A DNA stretch of 64,000 nucleotides from Shewanella zhangzhouensis (lineage in GTDB: Bacteria > Pseudomonadota > Gammaproteobacteria > Enterobacterales > Shewanellaceae), in the NCBI RefSeq assembly GCF_019457615.1, contig NZ_CP080414.1:2602501-2666500 (forward strand), given 5' to 3'. This document shows positions 27,787 to 35,514 of the stretch, one piece after another; position 1 is the first letter of the stretch, and every line of letters starts with the position of its first letter. The translations under genes and the position numbers were made by a program. The notes under the pieces are model-generated. The model worked only from the letters and a program-made list of their open reading frames with translations, made no database searches and had not been told where the DNA came from.

Positions 27787-28269
27787 TCAGTGCTGATGAC
27801 CACCGACACCATGGGCATGACCATGGGCGATTTCTTCTGCACTGGCTTCACGGGCGTCAACGATTTCGATGTCGAACGTCAGCTCACGGCCGGCCAATGG
27901 GTGGTTAATATCCACGGTAACCATAAATTTGCCCACCTTAACCACAGTCACCTGGCGCTGACCCTGATCGGTGTTCACTATGGCGCGCATGCCGGGTTTC
28001 CATACCTTGGCTCCCAGCAAGTGTTTTGAAGGCACACGCTGCTCGGCATTTTCGATACGCTCGCCATAGGTTTCGCTGGCGGGCAGTGTCACACTGAACT
28101 TGTCACCCACCTTTTTGCCTGCGATGGCATTTTCAACGCCGGGCATCATGTTGTCGTGACCGTGCAGGTAAGCGATCGGGTCGTGCCCTTCGTTGGTTTC
28201 AATTACTTCGCCTTTCTCGTCACGCAGGGTGTAGTTGAACTGCACCACCAGATCGTCTTTGATTTCCAT
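27787..28269 (-). CDS. slyD: FKBP-type peptidyl-prolyl isomerase SlyD
   Basis: This 160-residue cytosolic prolyl isomerase and metallochaperone has an N-terminal FKBP half (MEIKDDLVVQFNYTLRD; PIAYLHGHDNMMPGVENAI). The inserted IF chaperone domain (about residues 70-125) is followed by a short His-rich tail (HGHAHGVGGHQH) that should bind nickel. ATG 28269 has AGGA 7 bases upstream; the longer frame to 28314 adds unrelated residues. The tail lacks the many cysteines of E. coli SlyD, so the nickel capacity is probably lower. The neighbouring gene is a WYL regulator; no hydrogenase genes are nearby. Confidence 0.93.
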   Translation of the reverse strand: MEIKDDLVVQFNYTLRDEKGEVIETNEGHDPIAYLHGHDNMMPGVENAIAGKKVGDKFSVTLPASETYGERIENAEQRVPSKHLLGAKVWKPGMRAIVNTDQGQRQVTVVKVGKFMVTVDINHPLAGRELTFDIEIVDAREASAEEIAHGHAHGVGGHQH

Positions 28270-28365
28270 GAATAGTCCTAGTGTCATTAATAAAAAACCG
28301 CAGGAGCTTAGCAAAGAAGCGCCCTGCCCTCCAGCCTTATTGACTGAGTAGCACGCCCCAGCCGA

Positions 28366-29238
28366 TTATCGGCTCTGTGCGCCGGGGACTATGCTGCTGT
28401 GCTCTATTTCACGCAGAATCTCGAGATTTTGCAGCGCCAATTGGCACACACCCGAGCTGATTTGATGCCTCGGACTGCAATCCACACTCCACTGGCGCAG
28501 TAAATAGCCGGCGAGCGCCCCGCGACAGCGGACGTCCAGCACGCCATTTTGCATGCCGTAGTCCAGTTCTATGGCTTCGGGGTATTTAAGCGACGGATGA
28601 GGGATAAGCTTGAGGCACAGCATCGTCTGCCAATGAGCATCGGCCTCGCTGCGTTCGTGCTGCACCACGGGTTCGCCAAAGCCGCCGATTGACTTAATCC
28701 GGTTAATCACAAAGTCGGTAAATTGTTGATTGAGCCGATCATAGGCACGCACATGCCAGCGCTGACCATTGTTGACAAGCGCGTGGGGCACTATTTCCCG
28801 GCGGGTTTCGCCGGATGAGGTCGACACATAACGGACCTTAAGCGATGCATTGGCCTGAATCGCTCGCATCACGGCGGCCACAATTTCCGGCTCGGGATGA
28901 ATCAGCGCCACCGCGTCGAAACAAATGTCACTGGGATTTTTCGGATGGGACAAACCATCACCAAACCCTTGGGCAAGGCCGTGCAGAATGACTGCTGGGT
29001 CGTGGGGAAACAGCGCTTTAAAACCCGGTTGACGGTGATAGCGTTTGGTTTGGTGCACCAACTGCATGTTATCGGGGGCAAGTTCGCGATACATAGCGAA
29101 ATCGCGGGTAGCAGCGGCAAGGCCAGTGGCAAAGCGACTGATAAGGTCCTGACGACTGATCTCGCCAAAATACTGCAAACTGAAATCGATAAAGGCCAGT
29201 CGCTGGCGCTGGCCATGGCTCAACTCTTCCAACTGCAT
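28366..29238 (-). CDS. WYL-domain transcriptional regulator, BrxR/CapW-like
   Basis: This 290-residue protein has an N-terminal winged helix (about residues 8-65: QRLAFIDFSLQYFGEISRQD; AAATRDFAMYRELAPDNMQL), a central WYL domain (about 130-205: SLKVRYVSTSSGETRREIVP; GQRWHVRAYDRLNQQFTDFV) and a C-terminal WCX-like region. This architecture and the LAFIDF/ATRDF/YRELAPDN motifs match the BrxR/CapW regulators that repress BREX and CBASS defence operons. Here the neighbours are slyD and a lytic transglycosylase, with no defence gene in the window. WYL domains bind nucleic acid or nucleotide ligands; the target genes are unknown. It looks monocistronic. Confidence 0.83.
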   Translation of the reverse strand: MQLEELSHGQRQRLAFIDFSLQYFGEISRQDLISRFATGLAAATRDFAMYRELAPDNMQLVHQTKRYHRQPGFKALFPHDPAVILHGLAQGFGDGLSHPKNPSDICFDAVALIHPEPEIVAAVMRAIQANASLKVRYVSTSSGETRREIVPHALVNNGQRWHVRAYDRLNQQFTDFVINRIKSIGGFGEPVVQHERSEADAHWQTMLCLKLIPHPSLKYPEAIELDYGMQNGVLDVRCRGALAGYLLRQWSVDCSPRHQISSGVCQLALQNLEILREIEHSSIVPGAQSR

Positions 29239-29296
29239 GGGGCACTCCTTATTATGAGAATGCCCCGAAGTTACGCTTCAGGTCTGTAAGATGCAA

Positions 29297-30502
29297 TCAT
29301 TTTGAGCTGATAGATGCGACATCCAATCCCAGGGCATTAAGGGTCGCATCGTCGGCAAAACCATCAGGCACCAGTTTATTGCGTCGCTGAAAGTCGCGGA
29401 TTGCAGCCGAAGTCTTACTGCCGATTATGCCGTCTGCAGCACCTATATCATACCCAAGCTCAATCAGCTTTTGTTGCATGGCTTTAAGACCATCCCGGGT
29501 TCGTCTTGGCTGCTCAGGTGGGGCAATTTTAAGTGGCTTTGCCCCGTTAATGCGGTCAGCCAGGTGCCCCACGGCAAGCGCATAGAACTCAGAGCGGTTC
29601 CAGCGCTGAATTACCTCAAAGTTGCTGTAGCCCAAAAAAGCGGGGCCAGTATGTCCGGCAGGCAAATAAAGCGCAGCGTCCATGGGCGCTGTGGGAACAG
29701 GATGACCAAAGACGGTGGTTAACCCCAAAGTTTGCCACTCGGCCAACGGTTTACGGTGGTCTCTGCCAAGGCTTTCATAGTCATAATTTTTTGGCAGCAG
29801 AACTTCCCTGCCCCAACGCTCGTTTCGCTGCCAGCCGAGCTGCGTTAAAAAGTTGGCAGCAGAGCTTAAGGCATCCTCGGTGCTGTTCCACAAATCAACC
29901 TTGCCGTCACCATCACCGTCCACGGCATAGGTGAGATAGGTTGTTGGCATAAACTGAGTGTGCCCCATGGCGCCAGCCCAGGAGCCGACCATGCTTTCAA
30001 AGGGCAATCCAAATTTATCGCCAAGCCTCAACGCCTGCAGCAGTTCCTGGGTGAAATACTGGCTGCGGCGGGCGTCACAGGCCAGAGTCGCCAGCGCATC
30101 CAATACCGGCATCTTACCTTTGTAGCCGCCAAAATTGGTTTCAAGCCCCCAAAACGCCAGCAGGTATTGGGGGGGTACCCCATATTCCTTTTGTAACTTG
30201 TTCAGCAGCGCGCCGTGGGTTTTGAGCATTTTTTGCCCTTCCGATATCCGGCGTTCTGTCACTCTTTTATTAAAGTAATCGGCAAAGGTTTGGGTAAATT
30301 CGGGTTGGCTTCGGTCAAGCTCTACTACCCGCTGTAATGGTTTTACGCTATCGAGTGCGGCAATGCTTTGGGGAGAGAGGCCAGCACTCTGGGCTTCCAC
30401 TTTAATATCGGCAATACACTGCTCGAAGGTGCGCGGCTCGGCACCGGCTGAGAATACGGTGATAATGCTCAGTGACGAGGCCAGGATGAATGGGTACTTC
30501 AA
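29297..30502 (-). CDS. Lytic murein transglycosylase, MltB family
   Basis: This 401-residue periplasmic enzyme has an N-terminal signal peptide (ILASSLSIITVFSAGA). The catalytic SLT domain covers about residues 25-320, with the active Glu in FWGLETNFGGYKG and further motifs GAMGHTQFMPTTYLTYAVDG and SAANFLTQLGW. A C-terminal peptidoglycan-binding domain follows (DGLKAMQQKLIELGYDIGAADGIIG). It cleaves glycan strands to anhydro-muropeptides. The start is TTG 30502, supported by AAAGGAG 8 bases upstream; that TTG overlaps the stop of the upstream 60-codon gene (TTGA), so translation is probably coupled. It lacks a lipobox, unlike MltB itself. Confidence 0.9.
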   Translation of the reverse strand: MKYPFILASSLSIITVFSAGAEPRTFEQCIADIKVEAQSAGLSPQSIAALDSVKPLQRVVELDRSQPEFTQTFADYFNKRVTERRISEGQKMLKTHGALLNKLQKEYGVPPQYLLAFWGLETNFGGYKGKMPVLDALATLACDARRSQYFTQELLQALRLGDKFGLPFESMVGSWAGAMGHTQFMPTTYLTYAVDGDGDGKVDLWNSTEDALSSAANFLTQLGWQRNERWGREVLLPKNYDYESLGRDHRKPLAEWQTLGLTTVFGHPVPTAPMDAALYLPAGHTGPAFLGYSNFEVIQRWNRSEFYALAVGHLADRINGAKPLKIAPPEQPRRTRDGLKAMQQKLIELGYDIGAADGIIGSKTSAAIRDFQRRNKLVPDGFADDATLNALGLDVASISSK

Positions 30503-30681
30503 GACGTCGACTCCTTTAGTCGTACCTGAATAGGCCGGGTGGCAAAAGAAAAGAACTCAGGCGAGCCATCATCGTGCACCAAGGGGCGACGCAAGGCAAC
30601 CGACTGGCGATTTTTCTGCAACTCTGTGGCTAAAGCCGCATCAAAATAGAGAAAATCCTTGGGTTTACGAGACCATCGCAT
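30499..30681 (-). CDS. Small protein of unknown function, coupled to the transglycosylase
   Basis: This 60-residue protein is basic, soluble and without known motifs. The ATG at 30681 gives MRWSRKPKDFLYFDAA; the frame continues to 30714 but would then nearly meet the divergent gene. The stop overlaps the TTG start of the transglycosylase, and that gene's AAAGGAG lies within the last codons here, which supports a real translated leader gene. No ribosome site is obvious for the gene itself. I do not recognise the family. Confidence 0.5.
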   Translation of the reverse strand: MRWSRKPKDFLYFDAALATELQKNRQSVALRRPLVHDDGSPEFFSFATRPIQVRLKESTS

Positions 30682-30716
30682 ATAATCAAGCGAACATCTA
30701 ATGCAGAGAACCAACT

Positions 30717-31076
30717 ATGACCGACATGAATCCAAAACTCAGCAGTTTTATTGACAATATCAAAGAGTCCCAGTTGCTTTGGGGCCTGATGGATGCCGAT
30801 GGCGAAGGCTGGGTAGTCTGCGATTCCAGCGAGTACGAGGACACAGACGTCATGCCTTTGTGGTCCAGCGAAGCCAATGCACAAAAGCATTGCTGTGACG
30901 AATGGGCCGATTACAAAGCCACCGCCATTTCCCTGGTCGAGTTTCTCGAGTATTGGGTTGAAGATCTGAATCACGATGGCGTACTCATCGGCGTTGACTG
31001 GGAAGCCGATGAAGATTGTATGGAAGTTGACCCTATCGATTTGGCTCAGGATCTCGCCGAGATTGAAGCCGAGTGA
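30717..31076 (+). CDS. DUF2750-like protein
   Basis: This 119-residue soluble, strongly acidic protein has the core ESQLLWGLMDADGEGWVVCD, then PLWSSEANAQKHCCDEW and VEFLEYWVEDLNHDGVLIGV. This pattern resembles DUF2750, whose function is unknown. It has no signal peptide. Its stop overlaps the GTG start of the next gene by four bases (GTGA), so the two are cotranscribed and probably translationally coupled. RraB was considered because of the acidity and length, but the sequence does not match. Confidence 0.75.
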   Translation: MTDMNPKLSSFIDNIKESQLLWGLMDADGEGWVVCDSSEYEDTDVMPLWSSEANAQKHCCDEWADYKATAISLVEFLEYWVEDLNHDGVLIGVDWEADEDCMEVDPIDLAQDLAEIEAE

Positions 31077-31711
31077 GCAAAGAGGTTGTACTGACAGAGA
31101 CGCCTTTCGATAAACGGCATCTCTGTTGGTTTTGCGAAGAGCCCGCCGGAGGGCTCTTTACATTTGTCAGCCCGCAAACGTCAGCGTTTGCTCTCCCCGC
31201 CTGCCGTGAATGCAAACAGATTGCCAATACCCGCGAGTTCGACAGCCTGTATGAATATCGACTCTATGTAAAAGACACCCTTCTTAAGCGTTATGCCAAA
31301 CACCTGGCTATCGGCAGTAACTGGACCAGGGAAGAGCTGGAAGACTCAGGGTTTGACTGCAAAATTCTCGGCGGCTTTAAAAAAAGCGCCTGGTTTATGT
31401 ACGAGGTGGCCCGTGACCGCATTAACGCCCGTGGATGGCCCCTGACGGTCAATGGTCTTCCTGTTGAAGAGAGTGTGACTGACATCGGCTTTGAGCACGG
31501 TGGCCTCACGTTTTCCAGCCTCAATGCCGCAGCGCACCACTTCAGTCAGACCCAGGGCCTGGATGAAGCCTTTTTATGTGCTCTGGTAAAAATCCTTGGG
31601 CGCGATCGTTTGGGTTATGCATTAAGGCTTGCGACCCTCTATCGGGTGGCAAGCGCCAAAGAAAAACAACAGTTTTTGAGAGAAATTAAAGAGGATGAAG
31701 CACAGCGCTGA
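31073..31711 (+). CDS. Zinc-ribbon-like protein of unknown function
   Basis: This 212-residue soluble protein starts at GTG 31073, overlapping the preceding gene. An N-terminal pair CWFCEEP and CRECKQIAN (about residues 18-50) looks like a four-cysteine zinc site. The rest is mostly helical with no motif I can name; the C-terminus is rich in Lys and Glu. The coupling with the DUF2750-like gene suggests the two proteins act together. I do not recognise the family. Confidence 0.7.
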   Translation: MSKEVVLTETPFDKRHLCWFCEEPAGGLFTFVSPQTSAFALPACRECKQIANTREFDSLYEYRLYVKDTLLKRYAKHLAIGSNWTREELEDSGFDCKILGGFKKSAWFMYEVARDRINARGWPLTVNGLPVEESVTDIGFEHGGLTFSSLNAAAHHFSQTQGLDEAFLCALVKILGRDRLGYALRLATLYRVASAKEKQQFLREIKEDEAQR

Positions 31712-31800
31712 GTGAACGCCCAATTGCTTCAGACTATAGAGGCTGTCGCCGGCAGTGCAAACAAGGCAGCATATATAGCGCAAGGCAAGCGCGAGCTAAG

Positions 31801-32745
31801 TTACGCCTTGATGACGTCGCGCAGTCTATCCTGAACCACTTCCACCAATCTGTCGGGTTGGAACTTGGAGATAAACTGATCGCAGCCTACCTTTTCCACC
31901 ATGGCATTATTGAAACTGCCGCTGAGTGAGGTGTTAAGGGTAATGTAGAGATCTTTCAGGCGCGGATCGTTTCTCACTTCATGGGTTAATTTATAACCAT
32001 CCATTTCAGGCATCTCGGCGTCGGTTATCATCATCAAAAGCTCTTTGGGCACATTCATCCCTTCGTCAGCCCAGGCTTTCAGTAGCTCCAGCGCCTCACG
32101 GCCATCACTGACCTCAAGTATTTCAATGCCCAACTGACCCAGAGTTTCCTTCACCTGCTTGCGGGCGGTGGCAGAGTCGTCCACCACCAGAAGTTTCTGC
32201 CCGGGCATTTTTGCCAGCAGCGAATCATCCAACACTCCTTCAGATAGGCGCACATCGTAGTGGATAATTTCGGCGAGCACTTTCTCCACATCGATGATAG
32301 AGACCAGATTTGACGTTCCCTGATAGTCAAGGCGAGTAATGGCCGTGAGGTAATTATTGCGCCCAGCCGTTTTGGGCGGCGGCATAATATCGCTCCAGGT
32401 CATGTTGACGATATGTTCCACCTTACCTACCAAAAAGCCCTGAACTGAGCGGTTATATTCGGTGATGATAAGATTCGCTTCGGCTTCGGCCGGCATGGGA
32501 TGAAAACCTATGGCCCGGCGCAGATTAATCACAGGTATGGAAACACCCCGAATATTGGCCACACCGCTGATACTGGGATGGGAGCCCGGCATGGCATTAA
32601 GCGGGGGCAGCTTAACCACCTCTTTGACTTTAAACACATTGATGGCAAAAAGTTGTGTTGAATTCAGCCGAAACAGCAAAAGCTCAAGCCGGTTTTCCCC
32701 TACCAGTTGGGTACGCTGATCGACAGTTTCCAATATTTTGGCCAT
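31801..32745 (-). CDS. cheV: Chemotaxis coupling protein CheV
   Basis: This 314-residue cytosolic protein combines an N-terminal CheW domain (about residues 10-160: LELLLFRLNSTQLFAINVFK; GVANIRGVSIPVINLRRAIG) with a C-terminal receiver domain (about 180-310). The receiver acceptor Asp is in LLMMITDAEMPEMDGYKLT, with an acidic pair in VVDDSATARKQ. It links receptors to CheA and adapts the signal by phosphorylation. ATG 32745 gives MAKILETVDQRTQLVGENRL, the family N-terminus; the frame extends to 32817 without similarity. No other chemotaxis genes are in the window, which is common for CheV. Confidence 0.93.
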   Translation of the reverse strand: MAKILETVDQRTQLVGENRLELLLFRLNSTQLFAINVFKVKEVVKLPPLNAMPGSHPSISGVANIRGVSIPVINLRRAIGFHPMPAEAEANLIITEYNRSVQGFLVGKVEHIVNMTWSDIMPPPKTAGRNNYLTAITRLDYQGTSNLVSIIDVEKVLAEIIHYDVRLSEGVLDDSLLAKMPGQKLLVVDDSATARKQVKETLGQLGIEILEVSDGREALELLKAWADEGMNVPKELLMMITDAEMPEMDGYKLTHEVRNDPRLKDLYITLNTSLSGSFNNAMVEKVGCDQFISKFQPDRLVEVVQDRLRDVIKA

Positions 32746-32891
32746 AAACGCGGTCTCTCGATGAAGTTCTGCGGCGCCAAAAATCACAAAAGAGCCGCCG
32801 GGTAATTTATTCAACACCTTAAATTATAGGCTTTTCAGTGTTCAACAACCATGCTCTGGCGCAATATTGGACAAGGATAAAGCGCCCACAG

Positions 32892-32917
32892 TGATCTTTT
32901 CACACCGGTTTACGTAT
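32892..32917 (+). promoter_or_regulatory. Candidate sigma-E/ChrR-type promoter of the lipocalin gene
   Basis: TGATCT-N15-CGTAT, one mismatch in each box and one base shorter in spacing than the copies at 34174 and 34785. It ends 32 bases before the lipocalin ATG, the same distance as at the Lon-domain gene. Confidence 0.5.
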
Positions 32918-32949
32918 CGGGGGATTTACCACTTATCAGAGGAACGAAT

Positions 32950-33480
32950 ATGAATTGGCGCCCATTTCTAATCGGCATCATCATGATCTATTGGCTCTCA
33001 GCCTGCAGCAGTCAACGACTGCCGGTTATCCAGGATTTTGAAATAAAACAGTACCTCGGCACCTGGCATGAAATCGCCCGCATGGAAAATCGCTTCGAAA
33101 AAGGCTTAAGCCAGGTGACGGCAGAGTATCGGCAGGAGAGCGACCATATCATAGTGATAAACCGCGGCTACTCGGCAGCAGAGCAGCGCTGGAAGCAGGC
33201 TGTTGGCAAAGCGCGATTTGAGGGGGCATCTGATGAGGGACGATTGGAAGTGTCTTTCTTTGGCCCCTTTTACGGCGACTATCAAATTCTGGCTGCCAGT
33301 CGTAACGCAGACGGGCAATACCGCACAGCACTGGTGACTGGCAATTCCTTCGATTACCTGTGGCTGTTATCAAGGGAACCCACTCTCACCGACGAAGAGC
33401 GCCGTTACTTTACCGATAAAATCCGGGCGCTTGGTGTCAACCCGGATGCCCTTGTGTGGCTTGATGGCGGGGCTAAGTGA
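32950..33480 (+). CDS. blc: Outer-membrane lipocalin Blc
   Basis: This 176-residue lipoprotein has lipobox LSAC at residues 16-19 followed by SSQ, which predicts outer-membrane sorting. The lipocalin signature YLGTWHEIARMENRFEKGL and the barrel strands GRLEVSFFGPFYGDYQILAA and DYLWLLSREPTL are conserved. Blc-type proteins bind fatty acids or lysophospholipids and respond to envelope or oxidative stress. GAGG lies 8 bases before the ATG. The gene ends inside the convergent methyltransferase gene (8-base overlap). A sigma-E-like promoter precedes it. Confidence 0.92.
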   Translation: MNWRPFLIGIIMIYWLSACSSQRLPVIQDFEIKQYLGTWHEIARMENRFEKGLSQVTAEYRQESDHIIVINRGYSAAEQRWKQAVGKARFEGASDEGRLEVSFFGPFYGDYQILAASRNADGQYRTALVTGNSFDYLWLLSREPTLTDEERRYFTDKIRALGVNPDALVWLDGGAK

Positions 33481-34081
33481 TGACCGCCGCTTTTTGAAAC
33501 AAGCCCATGCCGGCAACTGCCGGAAGCTTACGACTGCGACGACATTCAAATCCCAAGCGCTCAAGCTCGGCAGTAAACTCTCTGTGAGAAAACCGGTTTT
33601 CCATCGGATGTTCAAATAACCTGCGACTGATTGGGTTACAGATGGCAAACCGGTACAGGTCCCAATACAAAAAGTAGCCGCCGGGTTTAAGCACCCTGGC
33701 CACCTCAGCCAGTGCCCCCTGCCAATCCGGCACATGATGAAACACAGCAAACTCAGCAACCAAATCAAACGCCTCTTCATTAAAGGGCATCTGACAGGCA
33801 TTGGCCTCGGTAAAAAAGGCCCAATCGGTCCCCTGCCAACGCTTTGCACTGAGGGCCAACATCTCTTCGTCCAAATCCATGGCAACCACTTGCCGGGCGT
33901 TGAGGCGATGTTTCAGAAATTGCATGCCGTTACCACTGCCACAGCCAATTTCCAGTGTTCGTTCCAACACAGGCAGGTCTTCGGGAAAGAGGCTTTGTAG
34001 CAATCTGGCCTCCAATGTGGATTGGATCCATGCCCTGCCCTTAGAAGTAACAACTGCTTTTTCATTCTGATTCAGCTTCAT
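33473..34081 (-). CDS. Class I SAM-dependent methyltransferase
   Basis: This 202-residue cytosolic enzyme has SAM motif I in LEIGCGSGNGMQFL, the acidic motif II residue in VVAMDLDEEML, motif III around EAFDLVAEFAVFHHVPDWQ and post-III LKPGGYFLYWDLY. The substrate is unknown; the short C-terminus (KLPAVAGMGLFQKAAVIT) is rather hydrophobic and may suit a lipid or quinone-like substrate. Its end overlaps the lipocalin gene. No sigma-E-like box was found on its own strand. Confidence 0.85.
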   Translation of the reverse strand: MKLNQNEKAVVTSKGRAWIQSTLEARLLQSLFPEDLPVLERTLEIGCGSGNGMQFLKHRLNARQVVAMDLDEEMLALSAKRWQGTDWAFFTEANACQMPFNEEAFDLVAEFAVFHHVPDWQGALAEVARVLKPGGYFLYWDLYRFAICNPISRRLFEHPMENRFSHREFTAELERLGFECRRSRKLPAVAGMGLFQKAAVIT

Positions 34082-34173
34082 AGCATCTCTTCGTCATTCG
34101 ATTTTGATAACTGCCTTCACTGACAGCGCCGGGGTCACTGCAAACGCAAACCGGGTTTGTCGCTATTGGCAAG

Positions 34174-34200
34174 TGATCCCCTTGTCGCTCTATTACGTAA
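34174..34200 (+). promoter_or_regulatory. Sigma-E/ChrR-type promoter of the Lon-N-domain gene
   Basis: TGATCC (34174-34179), 16 bases, CGTAA (34196-34200). It is identical in both boxes and in spacing to the element before rpoE-chrR. Transcription would begin around 34207, about 25 bases before ATG 34233. The TGATCC -35 is the known signature of the RpoE-ChrR sigma group. Confidence 0.7.
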
Positions 34201-34232
34201 TGCCAGCCAGAAAAGTTTATTCTGGAGCCCTT

Positions 34233-34787
34233 ATGCAACTGGCCCTTTTTCCATTACCCATTTGTCTGCTGCCCGGTGGTTTCACCAAACTGAGGATTTT
34301 TGAGCCCAGGTACAAGCGCCTGGTGAGCGAATCACTGAGTTCAGGTATGGGATTTGGTCTTTGTATGTTAGGGGAAAATAACGAGCCTATGCCCATAGCT
34401 ACACGGGTAGAAATCATTGACTTCGAAACCCTCGACGATGGCTTGCTTGGAATAAGCATCGCCGGGATTGAGCGTATCGAGATCGTTTCATGCCACAGCG
34501 AATCAGATGGCTTAAAACGGGGTGAAGCGCGCATTCTCCGTCCTTGGGAGCCTTGCGAGGTAAACAACAATCATTTGCTGCTTTCACAAAGGCTTGAGGA
34601 GGTGATGCATGCTTTCCCCGAGCACCAAAACCTGAATCAAGCCACTGACTTTAATGACCTTACCTGGGTATGCCAACGTTGGTTGGAATTACTGCCCATA
34701 GCGCTGGTACACAAGCAGCAGTGTTATCGACAGGACTCACCGGACATGGCCCTTGCTTTATTGGAGCAAATTATTGAAAAAGATTGA
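34233..34787 (+). CDS. Lon N-terminal (substrate-binding) domain protein
   Basis: This 184-residue protein consists only of the Lon N-terminal domain (LALFPLPICLLPGGFTKLRIFEPRYKRLV; GFGLCMLGENNEPMPIATRV). The AAA and peptidase parts of Lon are absent. Such stand-alone proteins may bind protein clients, but their role is not established. ATG 34233 has GGAG 5 bases upstream and lies just after a sigma-E-type promoter; the frame opens 43 codons earlier without a ribosome site. Its stop overlaps the -35 of the rpoE promoter. Confidence 0.83.
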   Translation: MQLALFPLPICLLPGGFTKLRIFEPRYKRLVSESLSSGMGFGLCMLGENNEPMPIATRVEIIDFETLDDGLLGISIAGIERIEIVSCHSESDGLKRGEARILRPWEPCEVNNNHLLLSQRLEEVMHAFPEHQNLNQATDFNDLTWVCQRWLELLPIALVHKQQCYRQDSPDMALALLEQIIEKD

Positions 34788-34811
34788 TCCGACAGCGGCC
34801 AGACTGCGTAA
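34785..34811 (+). promoter_or_regulatory. Autoregulatory sigma-E promoter of rpoE-chrR
   Basis: TGATCC (34785-34790), 16 bases, CGTAA (34807-34811). The -35 TGA is also the stop codon of the Lon-domain gene. This fits positive autoregulation of the ECF factor. Confidence 0.72.
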
Positions 34812-34938
34812 CCACATTTACGCAACCAACCTTGCTTTGTGAAAACGCCAACAAACGAGCAAAAACATGCAAATTTTCAGGCAAAATCAGCACGGATCCC
34901 ACTATGATAGAAGCTCCTCTCCTATCAATATCAAAGGT

Positions 34939-35514
34939 ATGCAGGATTCCAAGCCAGATATCAGTGAAGAAACACTGCGCCACTGGTTGGTGGCGGTAGC
35001 CAATCACAGGGACAAATCGGCCTTCCGCGCCCTGTTTGATCATTTTGGTCCCAAGGTCAGGTCCTTTGGCATGTCGCGTCTGGCGCAGCAAGGTCTCGCA
35101 ATGGATTTGGTGCAGGAAACTCTCACCACGGTATGGACCAAGGCACATCTTTTCGATACCGACAGAGGCAATGTCAGCACCTGGGTTTACGCCATCATGC
35201 GAAATCAGTGTTTTGACATGCTCAGACGCGTACAACACAACCGGGAAGATGCCTTTGGTGACGACATCTGGCCTTTGTTCGACGTTGACACTCATGCGGG
35301 CGACCATGGCGACCACAAATTGGACGCATTGCTTAACCAATATCTTTCGAAATTACCCAAGCTCCAACGTGAAGTGGTACTAGGCATCTATCTTCAGGAA
35401 CTCAGCCAACAGGAACTGGCCGACAGACTCGGCGTTCCCTTGGGTACCATCAAGTCCAGACTGCGCCTGGGCCTTGAGAAACTGAAAAGCCTGTTGGAGA
35501 AACATCATGATTAA
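34939..35514 (+). CDS. rpoE: ECF sigma factor, RpoE of the ChrR type
   Basis: This 191-residue group-IV sigma factor has region 2 (AFRALFDHFGPKVRSFGMSR; MDLVQETLTTVWTKAHLFD; VSTWVYAIMRNQCFDMLRR) and region 4 (LPKLQREVVLGIYLQELSQQ; LADRLGVPLGTIKSRLRLGL), joined by a short linker. The partner is the ChrR anti-sigma protein encoded next, with an 8-base overlap. The group controls responses to singlet oxygen and organic peroxides. The start is uncertain: ATG 34939 gives the family length but AAAGG is only one base away; ATG 34867 in the same frame would add 24 residues and also lacks a ribosome site. Confidence 0.9.
   Translation: MQDSKPDISEETLRHWLVAVANHRDKSAFRALFDHFGPKVRSFGMSRLAQQGLAMDLVQETLTTVWTKAHLFDTDRGNVSTWVYAIMRNQCFDMLRRVQHNREDAFGDDIWPLFDVDTHAGDHGDHKLDALLNQYLSKLPKLQREVVLGIYLQELSQQELADRLGVPLGTIKSRLRLGLEKLKSLLEKHHD

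Noticed and set aside
30717..31076. RraB (RNase E regulator)
   Set aside because: Similar length and acidity only; the sequence pattern fits DUF2750 instead.
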